Shown one piece after another: positions 28,401-35,082 of a DNA stretch of 64,000 nucleotides. The stretch is from GWA1-54-10 sp964349675 (GTDB lineage: Bacteria; Patescibacteriota; Minisyncoccia; Phycocordibacterales; SBAW01): NCBI GenBank assembly GCA_964349675.1, contig CAYGHD010000002.1, positions 1 to 64,000 of the forward strand, in the 5' to 3' direction. Below the pieces are notes generated by a model. It had not been told where the DNA came from. It ran no database searches and was given only the letters and a program-made list of their open reading frames with translations. The position numbers and the translations under genes are program-made. Each line of letters starts with the position of its first letter. Position 1 is the first letter of the stretch.

Positions 28401-28521
28401 CCTCGGGTGCCGACTCTTTGGGGATTGCGAGCAGGGCATAGACTCCGCCAAGCGAAAGGACGCACATAAGCATGTACGTAAAGGCTCGTTTTTTAAGAAA
28501 AAATATCCAGAAGGTCGGCAT
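25429..28521 (-). CDS. RND-family efflux transporter
   Basis: A 1030-residue AcrB/MdtB-like transporter with about twelve membrane helices and two large extracytoplasmic loops. Signatures include IPKESAPEVVVPIGIV at the N-terminus, LLVLLITIGWREAVVAAL, ILVDSGIVVTEAIHTRL, and in the second half LLGVIALAGVIINHAIILLDSV. The proton-relay acids in TM4 are present in LAIGILVDSGIVV. It lies 5 nt downstream of the adaptor gene on the same strand, so the two form one unit. No outer-membrane channel gene is nearby. Confidence 0.92.
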   Translation of the reverse strand: MPTFWIFFLKKRAFTYMLMCVLSLGGVYALLAIPKESAPEVVVPIGIVVSTLRGASATDIEQLLTKEIESEAANIENVDKITSTSGQGVSSVTVQFVAKADIDKSIQDLKDAVDRAKLTFPNEADEPQVLQVNFADQPILMVSVSADLSPALFAKLGDDLETELRKVSGVSKVVVSGTRKHQVQVVVRKEALTTYGVRMDQVVAALQSANVSMPIGSITVADIDYPLTFAGEITDPASVQDIVVATNAGAPVYLRDVAAVIDGLAPPSTISRASVGGEPASNALTLNIYKKSGGDVTQIADAAVARLEELKQTTLAGAQVVVSYNSGELVQKDLSELTRVGLETVLLVLLVLLITIGWREAVVAALSIPLSFVIAFIGLYVSGNTINFVSLFSLILAIGILVDSGIVVTEAIHTRLARLGNGYDAAVASIREYAWPLIAGTVATIAVFAPLFFLSGIVGKFISSIPFTVIFVLVASIFVALGMVPLLALLFTKHSAPNRLEVLQEEYAVRAQTWYKNFLRAFLSDRKKQNWLLSLLGVGFVLSLALPVAGLVKVEFFPQDDQDFVYIEVERLQGTPLLQTDKSTREVEEFLYTNPYVESFVTTVGAGSSFNQSGGGSNTKTANITVLLPKDRSKTSTEIVQLLRTELAAVTTATIRVEEASGGPSSGTPVSIAFTGDDLPALTEAANKAEIVLAGIPGAIDVQSSVRDNGTQFTIEVDRAKAASVGLSAAQVAQALRIAVSGSTATTIKTPQDDIDVVVKMNLNAAYVHPEDTNKTTIDSLKQIPLSTPTGTVLLGSLITASADESRAAITHTDQKRVVTVTSKLATGANALEVTNEFKKQIAAAGLPSGVTADYGGESEDVNQSFAEMGLALLAGMALMLGILVLSFNSFRYTMYLLLTIPLSLIGVLAGLALSGMALSFSSLLGVIALAGVIINHAIILLDSVIHKLQNEAHLGLKEGIVEAAAVRLRPIVLTTITTVVGMIPLAGASSLWGPLAFTIMFGLTFAMILTLVMVPVLFYRWPGSGVPAK

Positions 28522-28526
28522 ACTGT

Positions 28527-30128
28527 TTATTTGACGCCAACGGTCATCCCTTCTTTAAGGCCGCGCGCGTCGGTTACGATGCGGAGTTCTGGGGAAATGC
28601 CGCCCAACACCACCATCTGCTCTCCCATGAGTGCGCCTTCAATAATCGGATGTGCAACGAGTATGTTTTGCTCGTTGACGGTAAAAACAAACGAGCCGTT
28701 TGGTGTAATTTTAATTGCCGACAGTGGCAGCCGGATGACCGCGGTCGTTGCTTCTGCTGTTTTGGCGCGGGCAACCTCTACCCGTACCGACTTGCCGTTG
28801 ACCAAGGCACTGGTGCCGATGATGCCGATGCGTACTTCTATCTTTCGTGTTGTTGGGTCAAGTGCTGGGGCGATTTTGGTGACCACCCCATCAACTGCGT
28901 CGTCAATGCGCGCTGTTGCCCCAACCGCAATCGCTGTTGCGTCGGTATCGCTGACATAGGCTACCACCTCAAGCGCGTTATTGTTTGAGACTACTGCGAT
29001 GGGCGAAAAAGCAGAGACAAAGTCTCCTGTCTTCACCGGGAGCGAGTTGACTGTGCCTGAAATCGGGCTACGCACGATTGTCTGTTCAAGCCGAGCTTGC
29101 GCTGCTTGGAGGTTGCCAAGCGCCGATTTGACGCTTGCATCCGCGCTTGCCAGCGCCCCGGTTGCAGCACCGCCACCGCCTGCCGAGGTGTTTGCGGTTG
29201 TTGCGGCGTTGAGGCTGTTGCGCGCCAAGGTGATGGACGAGAGCGCGGCGCTCACGGTGGTTCGGCCTGCGTTGATGTTGTTGCGGATGGCGTCAATGGT
29301 TGCTTGCGATGCAGCAGAGTTTGACACTGCTTGCGAGAGCGCAGTTGCAATGTTGTCGAGCAAACTTTTGACTGCGCGGGTGTCGCGCTCAAGCATGTCG
29401 AGCTCTTTGGATAATGCCGAGTCTACCGTGAGCGTTTTGTTGCGTGCCGCAAGCGCTTTGAGTGTTTGCTCAACTTGCGCGCGCTCTTGCTCGATTGTTT
29501 GGATCAGATTTTGGTTAGGGACGGTGATATTAAATTTTGCCTGGCTGGTTTGCGCATTGATAAATACCGCATCCGCTTTAAGGTGCACTGCATCGTCAAG
29601 CGAACTGTAGACGGATGAAAAAGTGTTGAGTGCAGCAACCTTCGCTTCACCAAGCGACATTGTGGTGCCGCCTTGTGCAATGCGCGCAATGTCCCTACTT
29701 GCTTTTGCGGCCTCGTACGCACCTTCGGCTTGGAGGAGTTGCGCACGCTCTGTCGCGTTTTCAAACGTTGCAAGGGTTTTGCCTGCAGCGACCGTGTCGC
29801 CCAATTTTGTGTATACGGTTATTTGTCCCGAGGACTCTGCGCGCACCGACGCTTCAGAGCGGGAGGTAACGGTGCCGGTCAGCGGCAGCGGGGTTGCGTT
29901 GGATGAGAGCGCCCCGACACTTTCCAGCGTAACGGTGCGCTGATTTTTTTCTGCCACACTGTCTGCTGGGGTGGTGTGGAATATGAGATTGCCCAAAGCA
30001 CCCACGACAATTACGAGCACGGCAATCACAGCTGCCTTGCGCCAACGGGAGAGCTCCATAAACCATGCATATGTTTGGCGTGCTGCGTCGGCGAGGTCGC
30101 TTTTAATTTTGATGAGGTGTTGGTTCAT
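28527..30128 (-). CDS. RND periplasmic-adaptor (HlyD/MFP) protein
   Basis: A 533-residue membrane-fusion protein. One membrane helix (residues 32-50) is followed by a lipoyl half-motif (SEASVRAESSGQITVYTKLGDTVAAGKTL). An unusually long helical hairpin with Ala/Asn/Thr-rich coiled coil follows (about residues 130-350). The second lipoyl half (VRSPISGTVNSLPVKTGDFV) and beta-barrel domains complete it. It delivers substrate to or from the RND pump encoded 5 nt downstream. The hairpin is long compared with AcrA (about 397 residues in total), which may suit a different cell envelope. Confidence 0.9.
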   Translation of the reverse strand: MNQHLIKIKSDLADAARQTYAWFMELSRWRKAAVIAVLVIVVGALGNLIFHTTPADSVAEKNQRTVTLESVGALSSNATPLPLTGTVTSRSEASVRAESSGQITVYTKLGDTVAAGKTLATFENATERAQLLQAEGAYEAAKASRDIARIAQGGTTMSLGEAKVAALNTFSSVYSSLDDAVHLKADAVFINAQTSQAKFNITVPNQNLIQTIEQERAQVEQTLKALAARNKTLTVDSALSKELDMLERDTRAVKSLLDNIATALSQAVSNSAASQATIDAIRNNINAGRTTVSAALSSITLARNSLNAATTANTSAGGGGAATGALASADASVKSALGNLQAAQARLEQTIVRSPISGTVNSLPVKTGDFVSAFSPIAVVSNNNALEVVAYVSDTDATAIAVGATARIDDAVDGVVTKIAPALDPTTRKIEVRIGIIGTSALVNGKSVRVEVARAKTAEATTAVIRLPLSAIKITPNGSFVFTVNEQNILVAHPIIEGALMGEQMVVLGGISPELRIVTDARGLKEGMTVGVK

Positions 30129-30206
30129 AGAATATAGATACTATAACACCATTATATAGCACGTGTAATAAAAAATGTCAATATCTTTCGACGCAGACAC
30201 ACAAGT

Positions 30207-30236
30207 CCGCCGCAACCTGGGGAGAGGTTGCGGCGG
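30207..30236 (-). terminator. Hairpin after the Cys-rich small gene
   Basis: A 12-bp GC-rich stem (CCGCCGCAACCT with AGGTTGCGGCGG) and a 6-nt loop lies just after the gene at 30241. A U-run is lacking. Confidence 0.6.
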
Positions 30237-30240
30237 GTAA

Positions 30241-30435
30241 CTACTCGGTGTCTCGGTCGGTGGGGCTGGACAGCCAGGGGTCAAAATTTGGGAGGCGGTC
30301 GGCCTCCTCGATCTTTTTGTAGGCCGGGCCTCCGGCCCGAGCGACATAGCGGCAGTTTGCCGGGTCGCCGCAGCATCCGGTGCTGCAGCTGTCGGTCTCG
30401 GCCCCAAGGGGGCAGCCGTGTGCTCCAAGCGACAT
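30241..30435 (-). CDS. Small Cys-rich protein (SD-led cassette)
   Basis: A 64-residue protein with five cysteines in the first third (HGCPLG, SCSTGCCGDPANC), which may bind a metal, and an acidic C-terminal tail. No family recognised. A strong GGAGG Shine-Dalgarno sequence lies 8 nt before the ATG at 30435, with a TATAAA -10 about 40 nt upstream of the start. Confidence 0.6.
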   Translation of the reverse strand: MSLGAHGCPLGAETDSCSTGCCGDPANCRYVARAGGPAYKKIEEADRLPNFDPWLSSPTDRDTE

Positions 30436-30483
30436 TTTGATTTCCTCCAGGTACAAGGTTTACGCTTTTATAGCATGCTCGTT

Positions 30484-31431
30484 TCAGACTGTACAGAGAT
30501 CTTCTTGCGCAACGCGCCCTTGCCTCCTTTTCCGGACGTACGGCCCAAGATTCAGATTGCCGAGCGTTGGTTTGGTCTCTGGCACCCCCATTGCCTTTTG
30601 GAGTTTTTGAATCGCTCTCGCCTCAATTTGGCGCATGCGCTCGCGCGTGACGCCATACTCTGCTCCAAGCTCTGCCAGTGTGAGCGGAGTCTCGGCAAGT
30701 CGCCGTTTTGTAAGCACATCCAGCTCTTTTGGCCTGAGCGTCGAAAGCGCTTGCCGCAAAGCGGCTTTGCGCTGGGTGAGCTCTTCAGCTTCAGCAAACA
30801 CGGTGTCGTGTGCTGGAGACGAGTCAATCAAGACGTCCTGCAGCTCCATGTAGGAATCATCGCCAGCAAGCGGCTGGTTGAGGCTGGTGTCGCCACTGAG
30901 CCGGCGATGCATGTTGACGACATCATCCTCTCCAACGCCCAGCATGTGAGCGATGCGCCTGAGATGCTGTGGCTGAAGGTCGCCATCCTCAAGTGCTCCA
31001 ACGCTGCTCTTTGCTTGCCGCAGTTTGAAAAACAGCTTCCGGTCTGCCGAAGTGCTGCTTATCTTCACCATCGACCAGTAGTGCAGCACACCCTGCTTTA
31101 TTTCCGCATGCACCCACCATTGCGCATACGTTGCCAGCCGGGTGTCTCTGTCTGGGTCAAACTTCGCCACTGCTTTGAAGAGGCCGAAGTTCCCCTCGCT
31201 GATGCAGTCTGCAAAAGGCACGTTGTACCCTAAATAGCCTCTGGCTATCTTTGCAACAAGCCGCAGATGGGGGAGTGTCAGCGCATCGAACGCGCGCTGG
31301 TCGTTGTGGTCGCGCAGGCGTTGCGCGAGTCTCGACTCCTCTTCAGGGGTGAGTAGTGGGAACTTTTGGATTTCAGCGAGATACCGCTGCAATCCGTCTG
31401 GGGTGTCGCGTATCACGGGCACTTTGCTCAT
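30484..31431 (-). CDS. rpoH: Sigma-32 (RpoH) type sigma factor
   Basis: A 315-residue sigma factor without region 1.1. It has region 1.2 (LQRYLAEIQKFPLLTPEEE), region 2 (HLRLVAKIARGYLGY, GLFKAVAKFDPDRDTRLATYAQWW), and region 4 (LRPKELDVLTKRRL, YGVTRERMRQIEARAIQKLQKA). The segment WSMVKISSTSADRKLFFKLR closely matches the RpoH box of proteobacterial sigma-32 factors, which distinguishes it from RpoD and SigB types. It is expressed from its own TTGACT-17-TATAAA promoter with an AGAGG ribosome-binding site, unlike the primary sigma gene. No heat-shock genes lie nearby. Horizontal acquisition is likely but is inference. Confidence 0.88.
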   Translation of the reverse strand: MSKVPVIRDTPDGLQRYLAEIQKFPLLTPEEESRLAQRLRDHNDQRAFDALTLPHLRLVAKIARGYLGYNVPFADCISEGNFGLFKAVAKFDPDRDTRLATYAQWWVHAEIKQGVLHYWSMVKISSTSADRKLFFKLRQAKSSVGALEDGDLQPQHLRRIAHMLGVGEDDVVNMHRRLSGDTSLNQPLAGDDSYMELQDVLIDSSPAHDTVFAEAEELTQRKAALRQALSTLRPKELDVLTKRRLAETPLTLAELGAEYGVTRERMRQIEARAIQKLQKAMGVPETKPTLGNLNLGPYVRKRRQGRVAQEDLCTV

Positions 31432-31467
31432 GACAGACCTCTTATTTCAATACAAGTAACCAAAAAA

Positions 31468-31496
31468 TTTATAGCACGCATAATGTATGGAGTCAA
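31468..31496 (-). promoter_or_regulatory. Promoter TTGACT-17-TATAAA of the rpoH-like gene
   Basis: On the minus strand the -35 is at 31491-31496 and the -10 at 31468-31473, with a 17-bp spacer. The 5' UTR is about 30 nt. Confidence 0.75.
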
Positions 31497-31504
31497 ATAA
31501 AAAA

Positions 31505-31530
31505 CACCACCCTGTGAAAACAGGATGGTG
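31505..31530 (-). terminator. Terminator of the gene at 31546
   Basis: CACCATCCTGT pairs with ACAGGGTGGTG around a short loop on the minus strand, followed by a run of six T. It directly precedes the -35 of the next gene. Confidence 0.88.
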
Positions 31531-31545
31531 CTGCGCGACGCTGGG

Positions 31546-32217
31546 CTACTTGAGCTCGCCGCGCATGATCCGCATCATTGCTTCGAGCACGGCCATGGTG
31601 GCCAGCTCGATTAACGTGTCTTGCCCGCTGTAGTCGTAGGAAGCTGCCCCAGACATGGTGCGTCCACTGGCAGGCCGCATCATCGCGCGGGCTTCTGGCG
31701 TCCATTTGTCGGCAGGCTGCCAGCAGGCTGCCAACTCTCCGAGCTTGCCTGCCGAGAAATTGTCCATCTGGCCCATCACGGCGTCGTGCCAGTCGCCGCA
31801 GAGGGCCTCTGCAGCCTCGCCCAAGCTGGTGCAGTCGGCGTATGCTGTCTTGCTGATGTTGAGGCCCCGCATGACCTGCTCGGCGACGCGCCAGGCAAGC
31901 CCTTCCTTGCCTACAATGTCTACGCCGCCGAAGGTGGCGTTCAGAGCATGGACGACCGACTTGCCATTGATGGTCATACCACCCATTTTGCAGTCGTCGA
32001 TGATCATGTTGGTGAGGTTGCAGCCCTTGATGACCACGTCGCCCAGATGGCAGTTGTGGAAGATACCATCCGACAAGTTGACGTTCATGACGCGCGCGCT
32101 TCGGGCGCCCACGTTATTGAAATGCAGGGCACCAATTCCGGCGTTGTTGACTGCCAGCATGGAATAGCTGACGCCAGCCGTCTCCAAGCTGGCCAGCTGT
32201 GTTTCAGAGACGTCCAT
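31546..32217 (-). CDS. Pentapeptide-like repeat protein (SD-led cassette)
   Basis: A 223-residue protein. Residues about 20-80 form a series of roughly ten-residue units (LHFNNVGARS, ARVMNVNLSD, GIFHNCHLGD, VVIKGCNLTN, MIIDDCKMGG) that look like a right-handed beta-helix of the pentapeptide type. The remainder is helical and unassigned. The start is ATG 32217, set by a GGAG Shine-Dalgarno sequence 7 nt upstream. The 5' UTR includes a small GCCCA/TGGGC hairpin. Confidence 0.6.
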   Translation of the reverse strand: MDVSETQLASLETAGVSYSMLAVNNAGIGALHFNNVGARSARVMNVNLSDGIFHNCHLGDVVIKGCNLTNMIIDDCKMGGMTINGKSVVHALNATFGGVDIVGKEGLAWRVAEQVMRGLNISKTAYADCTSLGEAAEALCGDWHDAVMGQMDNFSAGKLGELAACWQPADKWTPEARAMMRPASGRTMSGAASYDYSGQDTLIELATMAVLEAMMRIMRGELK

Positions 32218-32264
32218 CCGTCGACTCCTAGGTACTGCCCAACCTTGCTGGGCTTCTAAAACGC

Positions 32265-32292
32265 AATATACTATGTTATTTAAAAATGTCAA
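32265..32292 (-). promoter_or_regulatory. Promoter TTGACA-16-TATATT
   Basis: On the minus strand, TTGACA at 32287-32292 and TATATT at 32265-32270 drive the pentapeptide-like gene. Confidence 0.75.
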
Positions 32293-32395
32293 AAAATATT
32301 TTCGATAATTAGGGTTACTGAGAGAAGTGTGTCATAAAGCGATTTAACTTGTATTTTGTCAAATTTTATTATATTCTTTATCTGTCGCAACAATA

Positions 32396-32545
32396 TCTCA
32401 TTTACGGTAGTACGCGTAGATTCCGTACGTCTCCAAGAGTCGAGTGCAGTCACCCTAACAGGGCTGCGATGGAGGGGCTTCTACAAGGCGCACTGAGGGA
32501 AATTTGCTTCCAAGGACGTGTTCCGAAGATGTAACCGCCTAACCG
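32396..32545 (+). ncRNA. Candidate structured RNA or leader
   Basis: A 358-nt gap without a gene. A possible promoter (TTGTCA, 17 bp, TATCTG) near 32357-32385 precedes sequence able to form several hairpins. They are GTACG with CGTAC, GCAG-CCCT with AGGG-CTGC (about 32440-32466), and GGAA with TTCC, closed by CGGT at one end and ACCG at the other. It matches no RNA family I can name. The downstream gene has its own -10, so a separate small RNA is possible. Confidence 0.3.
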
Positions 32546-32562
32546 TGCTCTTATTTGGTTCT

Positions 32563-32568
32563 TATACA
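32563..32568 (+). promoter_or_regulatory. -10 hexamer TATACA of the wall-binding protein gene
   Basis: TATACA ends 7 nt before the ATG at 32576, again a leaderless arrangement. Confidence 0.55.
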
Positions 32569-32575
32569 AAATCAT

Positions 32576-33202
32576 ATGATTAAAAAAATAGGTCTTATCG
32601 CTGTGTCCGCTCTTATGGTCGCTGCACCGTTTGTTGCATCTGCCGATGCGCTTAACCGCCAGCTTGAAGTTGGCATGTCGGGCGCCGATGTGTCGGTGCT
32701 CCAGACGTTTCTTGCAACTGACATAACCCTCTATCCACAACAGTTGGTGACCGGGTACTTTGGTTTTTTGACTAAAGCTGCAGTATCAAACTTCCAAAGC
32801 CGCAATGGCATCCCTGCTGTTGGCCGCGTTGGCCCACAGACCCTTCCTGTGCTTAACCTCCAGATAGCTGGTGGCATGCAAACCCAGAGTTCTGCTGCGC
32901 CAATTATCACGAGCGTGATGGTTACCACCTATCCAACAAACGCAACTGTGAGTTGGAACACGAATGAATTGTCAAAAGGGGTAGTGTATTACAGCACGAG
33001 CCCGCTGACGACCTATGAATACCAGAATGCAGTTACGGTAAGCGGCATGACCGCGATGACCGACACTGCACTGCGTGTGTCACAAGCAGTGGTGTTGCCA
33101 AACCTTGCGCCAAACACACTCTACTACTACATGGTCTACACAACAGACCAGGCAGGCAACGTGAGCGTGACATGGCCATCGAGCTTCCAGACGACAAACT
33201 AA
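32576..33202 (+). CDS. Secreted peptidoglycan-binding-domain protein
   Basis: A 208-residue secreted protein. A signal peptide (MIKKIGLIAVSALMVAAPFVASA) is followed by a PG_binding_1-like domain (LEVGMSGADVSVLQTFLATD, TGYFGFLTKAAVSNFQSRNGI, GRVGPQTLPVLN). A beta-rich fibronectin-III-like domain follows (about residues 110-208: ITSVMVTTYPTNATVSWNT, LAPNTLYYYMVYTTDQAGN). This pairing is common among CPR surface proteins. Two hairpins follow the stop, the second a good terminator. Confidence 0.85.
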   Translation: MIKKIGLIAVSALMVAAPFVASADALNRQLEVGMSGADVSVLQTFLATDITLYPQQLVTGYFGFLTKAAVSNFQSRNGIPAVGRVGPQTLPVLNLQIAGGMQTQSSAAPIITSVMVTTYPTNATVSWNTNELSKGVVYYSTSPLTTYEYQNAVTVSGMTAMTDTALRVSQAVVLPNLAPNTLYYYMVYTTDQAGNVSVTWPSSFQTTN

Positions 33203-33228
33203 CTATTTTCTGAAATAGTTGAAAACAA

Positions 33229-33258
33229 AAAACCGCTGGGCATAAGCTCGGCGGTTTT
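33229..33258 (+). terminator. Intrinsic terminator after the wall-binding protein
   Basis: AACCGC pairs with GCGGTT, with an inner GC stem, and a run of six T follows. A further perfect AACTATTT/AAATAGTT hairpin at 33201-33220 abuts the stop codon. Confidence 0.82.
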
Positions 33259-33278
33259 TTGTTTTGTGCAATAAAAAA

Positions 33279-33304
33279 CACTGCCAGTTTGGGGCCTGGC
33301 AGTG
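33279..33304 (-). terminator. Terminator of the gene at 33315
   Basis: CACTGCCAG pairs with CTGGCAGTG, followed on the minus strand by six T. Confidence 0.85.
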
Positions 33305-33314
33305 CGAGCGGGCT

Positions 33315-33674
33315 TCAGCGCAGAAGGTCAAGATTTTCTCTGACGTAGTTGTAGGTTGCGGTGCGGCAACGCCGGTTTACCCAGTGCCGCAGGCTTACGC
33401 CGAGGCTCAAGTACAACGCTGCGGTGCCGCCAAGGACAGTCAGCGGGGACAGCATCCCGCCTATCACCAGTGATGTGCCGAAGATGAAGCTGAGAAACCC
33501 CAGCGCCATAGCGCCAAGCAAGTGGCCCGTGCACAGGTATCCCGTGGGCATGTTGGCGGACTCCTCCTGTTCGTCTTGGGCAAGCCCCCACGCTTTGATG
33601 GGCCACAAGATGAGGTTGACCGCGGGGGCCAATGCCCGCATATAGAGCGGTGTGTATGTGCGTGACTGCGGCAT
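33315..33674 (-). CDS. Small membrane protein (SD-led cassette)
   Basis: A 119-residue protein with two central membrane helices (about residues 52-75 and 78-95) and a basic C-terminus (LRHWVNRRCRTATYNYVRENL). No family recognised. A strong AGGAGG Shine-Dalgarno sequence lies 7 nt before the ATG, and a terminator follows, so it is a single-gene cassette just upstream of the tRNA-Asn locus. Confidence 0.6.
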   Translation of the reverse strand: MPQSRTYTPLYMRALAPAVNLILWPIKAWGLAQDEQEESANMPTGYLCTGHLLGAMALGFLSFIFGTSLVIGGMLSPLTVLGGTAALYLSLGVSLRHWVNRRCRTATYNYVRENLDLLR

Positions 33675-33758
33675 TTGTGCGCCTCCTGAGTTGGTTGTCT
33701 GCGCCCACTATGCCATAACAGCACACAATTTTGTAGTGGTGCGGCCGCCGGCCTCTAC

Positions 33759-33786
33759 TTCAATTACTGTAAAAACTATGTATAAT
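33759..33786 (+). promoter_or_regulatory. Candidate promoter of tRNA-Asn
   Basis: TTCAAT and TATAAT are separated by 16 bp. The ~90-nt leader to the tRNA contains two GC hairpins (GGCCGA with TCGGCC; CCCGAC with GTCGGG) and a duplicate of the tRNA 5' bases (ATTCCGGTGTAG at about 33812). Confidence 0.5.
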
Positions 33787-33877
33787 ATTGAGTGTTCGAT
33801 ATATTCCGGTGTAGGGCCGACGTCTGAATCGGCCTCCCGACCGAAGCGTCGGGACTCAATACGCTGGTTAAGTAGAT

Positions 33878-34179
33878 TCCGGTGTAGCTCAATGGTAGAG
33901 CAGCTCCCTGTCTAAAGGCAGCCTTTCAGAGGAATCTGAATTGAAAAACGAGGTGAATTCGGGGAAACCCCTCTGGGGCAATCCCGAGCCAAGCTCCAAC
34001 CACATGTTGGAGAAGGTGTAGAGACTATCCCGAAAGGGAGTAGCCTTGCAATGTGCAGGGCGAAGCGCCTCGCATCCGACAACTTCTTGTAAGTTGGGAT
34101 GATGATATAGTCCACGCCCGCAGCAATGGGGGATTCACGTGTAAGGAGTTGGTTCCAGGTTCGAGTCCTGGCGCCGGAG
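33878..34179 (+). tRNA. tRNA-Asn(GUU) interrupted by a group I intron
   Basis: All arms can be folded. The acceptor TCCGGTG pairs with CGCCGGA and the discriminator is G, as for Asn. The D-arm is GCTC/GAGC, the anticodon stem GCTCC/GGAGT, the variable loop TGGTT, and the T-arm CCAGG/CCTGG with loop TTCGAGT. Joining 33911 to 34142 gives the anticodon loop CTGTTAA, the normal tRNA-Asn loop with anticodon GTT. The intron therefore splits the anticodon between its second and third bases. CCA is not fully encoded. Confidence 0.9.
33912..34141 (+). other. Group I self-splicing intron, 230 nt
   Basis: Core elements are readable in order. P lies near 33955-33968, Q at GGCAATCCCGAGCCAAGC (33977-33994), R at GGTGTAGAGACTATCC (34015-34030) and S at GATGATATAGTCC (34101-34113). 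The exon end CTGT pairs with intron GCAG, giving the U-G wobble at the 5' splice site, and the intron ends in the required terminal G (34141). No reading frame for a homing endonuclease is present. The core resembles the IC3-like introns of cyanobacterial tRNA-Leu. Confidence 0.9.
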
Positions 34180-34192
34180 CCGCTGACATAAA

Positions 34193-34209
34193 CCGCCTGC
34201 AATGGGCGG
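34193..34209 (+). terminator. tRNA-Asn terminator
   Basis: CCGCC pairs with GGCGG, followed by TTTTG, 13 nt after the tRNA. Confidence 0.65.
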
Positions 34210-34230
34210 TTTTGTCGTATGCGGCTCCGA

Positions 34231-34267
34231 GCGAGGAAGTGTGGGACACTTCCGTCCAGAACTCGAA
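34231..34267 (+). repeat. Hairpin repeat, copy A
   Basis: GCGAGGAAG, a variable stem (GGAAGTGT with ACACTTCC), then CTTCCGTCCAGAACTCGAA. A second copy at 38036-38075 shares the flanks but has a different, still perfectly paired stem. Confidence 0.7.
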
Positions 34268-34354
34268 CGCCGGAGCGGGCCCCGCGTCAGCAGATGCGGG
34301 AGCGAGGCGCGGCTAGTAAAAAATTTTGTGACGACAAAGTTTTTATGCGGAGCC

Positions 34355-34366
34355 GAGTCCTGGCGC
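34355..34366 (+). repeat. Relic of the tRNA-Asn 3' end, 12 nt
   Basis: GAGTCCTGGCGC, identical to tRNA-Asn positions 34163-34174. It abuts the point where the methylase reading frame is cut off. Confidence 0.5.
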
Positions 34367-34918
34367 TCAATCTCGAAAATGGGGCCTGACCCCAACTCCT
34401 CTCGGCACCATTTCCTGTCGTATGTAGGGAGGATTGCCGATGACGTGTGTAAACTTTTGTTCAAACGCGGTGAGGAGGAAGTCGCCCTGAATCAGCCAGG
34501 ACGCGAGCACAGTATCGGCTTGCGTCGCGTCGAGGCCATTCTCTTGCAGGATTTTCTTGAGAGTGCCTTTTGTCTTTTCGAATGATTCGATATGAAGTTC
34601 AACCGCCCTGATACTGTTTTTTAGAAGCTCTGCGGTCGGCTTCAGTTTTTGGTTGCGAAGTGATTCCATCAAACGCTCCACGGCCGGGATAAGAAAATCG
34701 CCGTGCCCGAACGAGGGTTCGAGGAGGCTCATGAATTGCAATTTCTGCGACGGCCAATATTCAACCAGATCGAGGATAAAATCGGCTACTTCGCGGCGTG
34801 TAAAGACCGCTCCGCGGTCCTCGGTATTAGCCCCGGCGAGTGTCGCAACGGCAGACGCAAGAAGCTCATTTTCGAATGGGAGTCCTATCGTTCGTGCCTT
34901 TGTGGTGCTCACGTTCAT
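34367..34918 (-). pseudogene. N6-adenine DNA methylase, N-terminal fragment
   Basis: About 183 residues of an Eco57I/TaqI-type methylase. It includes the SAM-binding region (SLLEPSFGHGDFLIPAVERL) and the catalytic motif IV as VIGNPPYIRQE. Immediately after this motif the frame runs into unrelated sequence (MVPRGVGVRPHFRD) and stops. The target-recognition half is missing, so it should be inactive. The break coincides with the tRNA-Asn relic at 34355-34366. A TAAAAT -10 lies 7 nt before the ATG, so the 5' end is preserved. Confidence 0.8.
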
Positions 34919-35025
34919 TACACCTATTTTACCACTTTTACTTGCAACAAAGCTACGCCACCTACCCCTTCTGTAGGTGATAAAATGGAACTCCATAGCG
35001 ACGCGAATGCCCTCGGTCGAGCCGG

Positions 35026-35042
35026 GGCATTTTCGTTGGTTT
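35026..35042 (+). repeat. 17-bp direct repeat, left of the cfa cassette
   Basis: GGCATTTTCGTTGGTTT, identical to 36285-36301. The pair encloses the cfa gene together with its terminator and ribosome-binding site. Confidence 0.8.
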
Positions 35043-35054
35043 ACAAAAAAGAAA

Positions 35055-35078
35055 GGGCGCGACCACTTGGTAGCGCCC
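35055..35078 (-). terminator. cfa intrinsic terminator
   Basis: GGGCGC pairs with GCGCCC; on the minus strand CTTTCTTTTTT follows. Confidence 0.78.
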
Positions 35079-35082
35079 AGTT

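Noticed and set aside
33811..33877. Second tRNA suggested by a duplicate of the tRNA-Asn 5' bases
   Set aside because: Only about 12 nt match; the following hairpins do not form D, anticodon and T arms, so it is leader sequence or a remnant.
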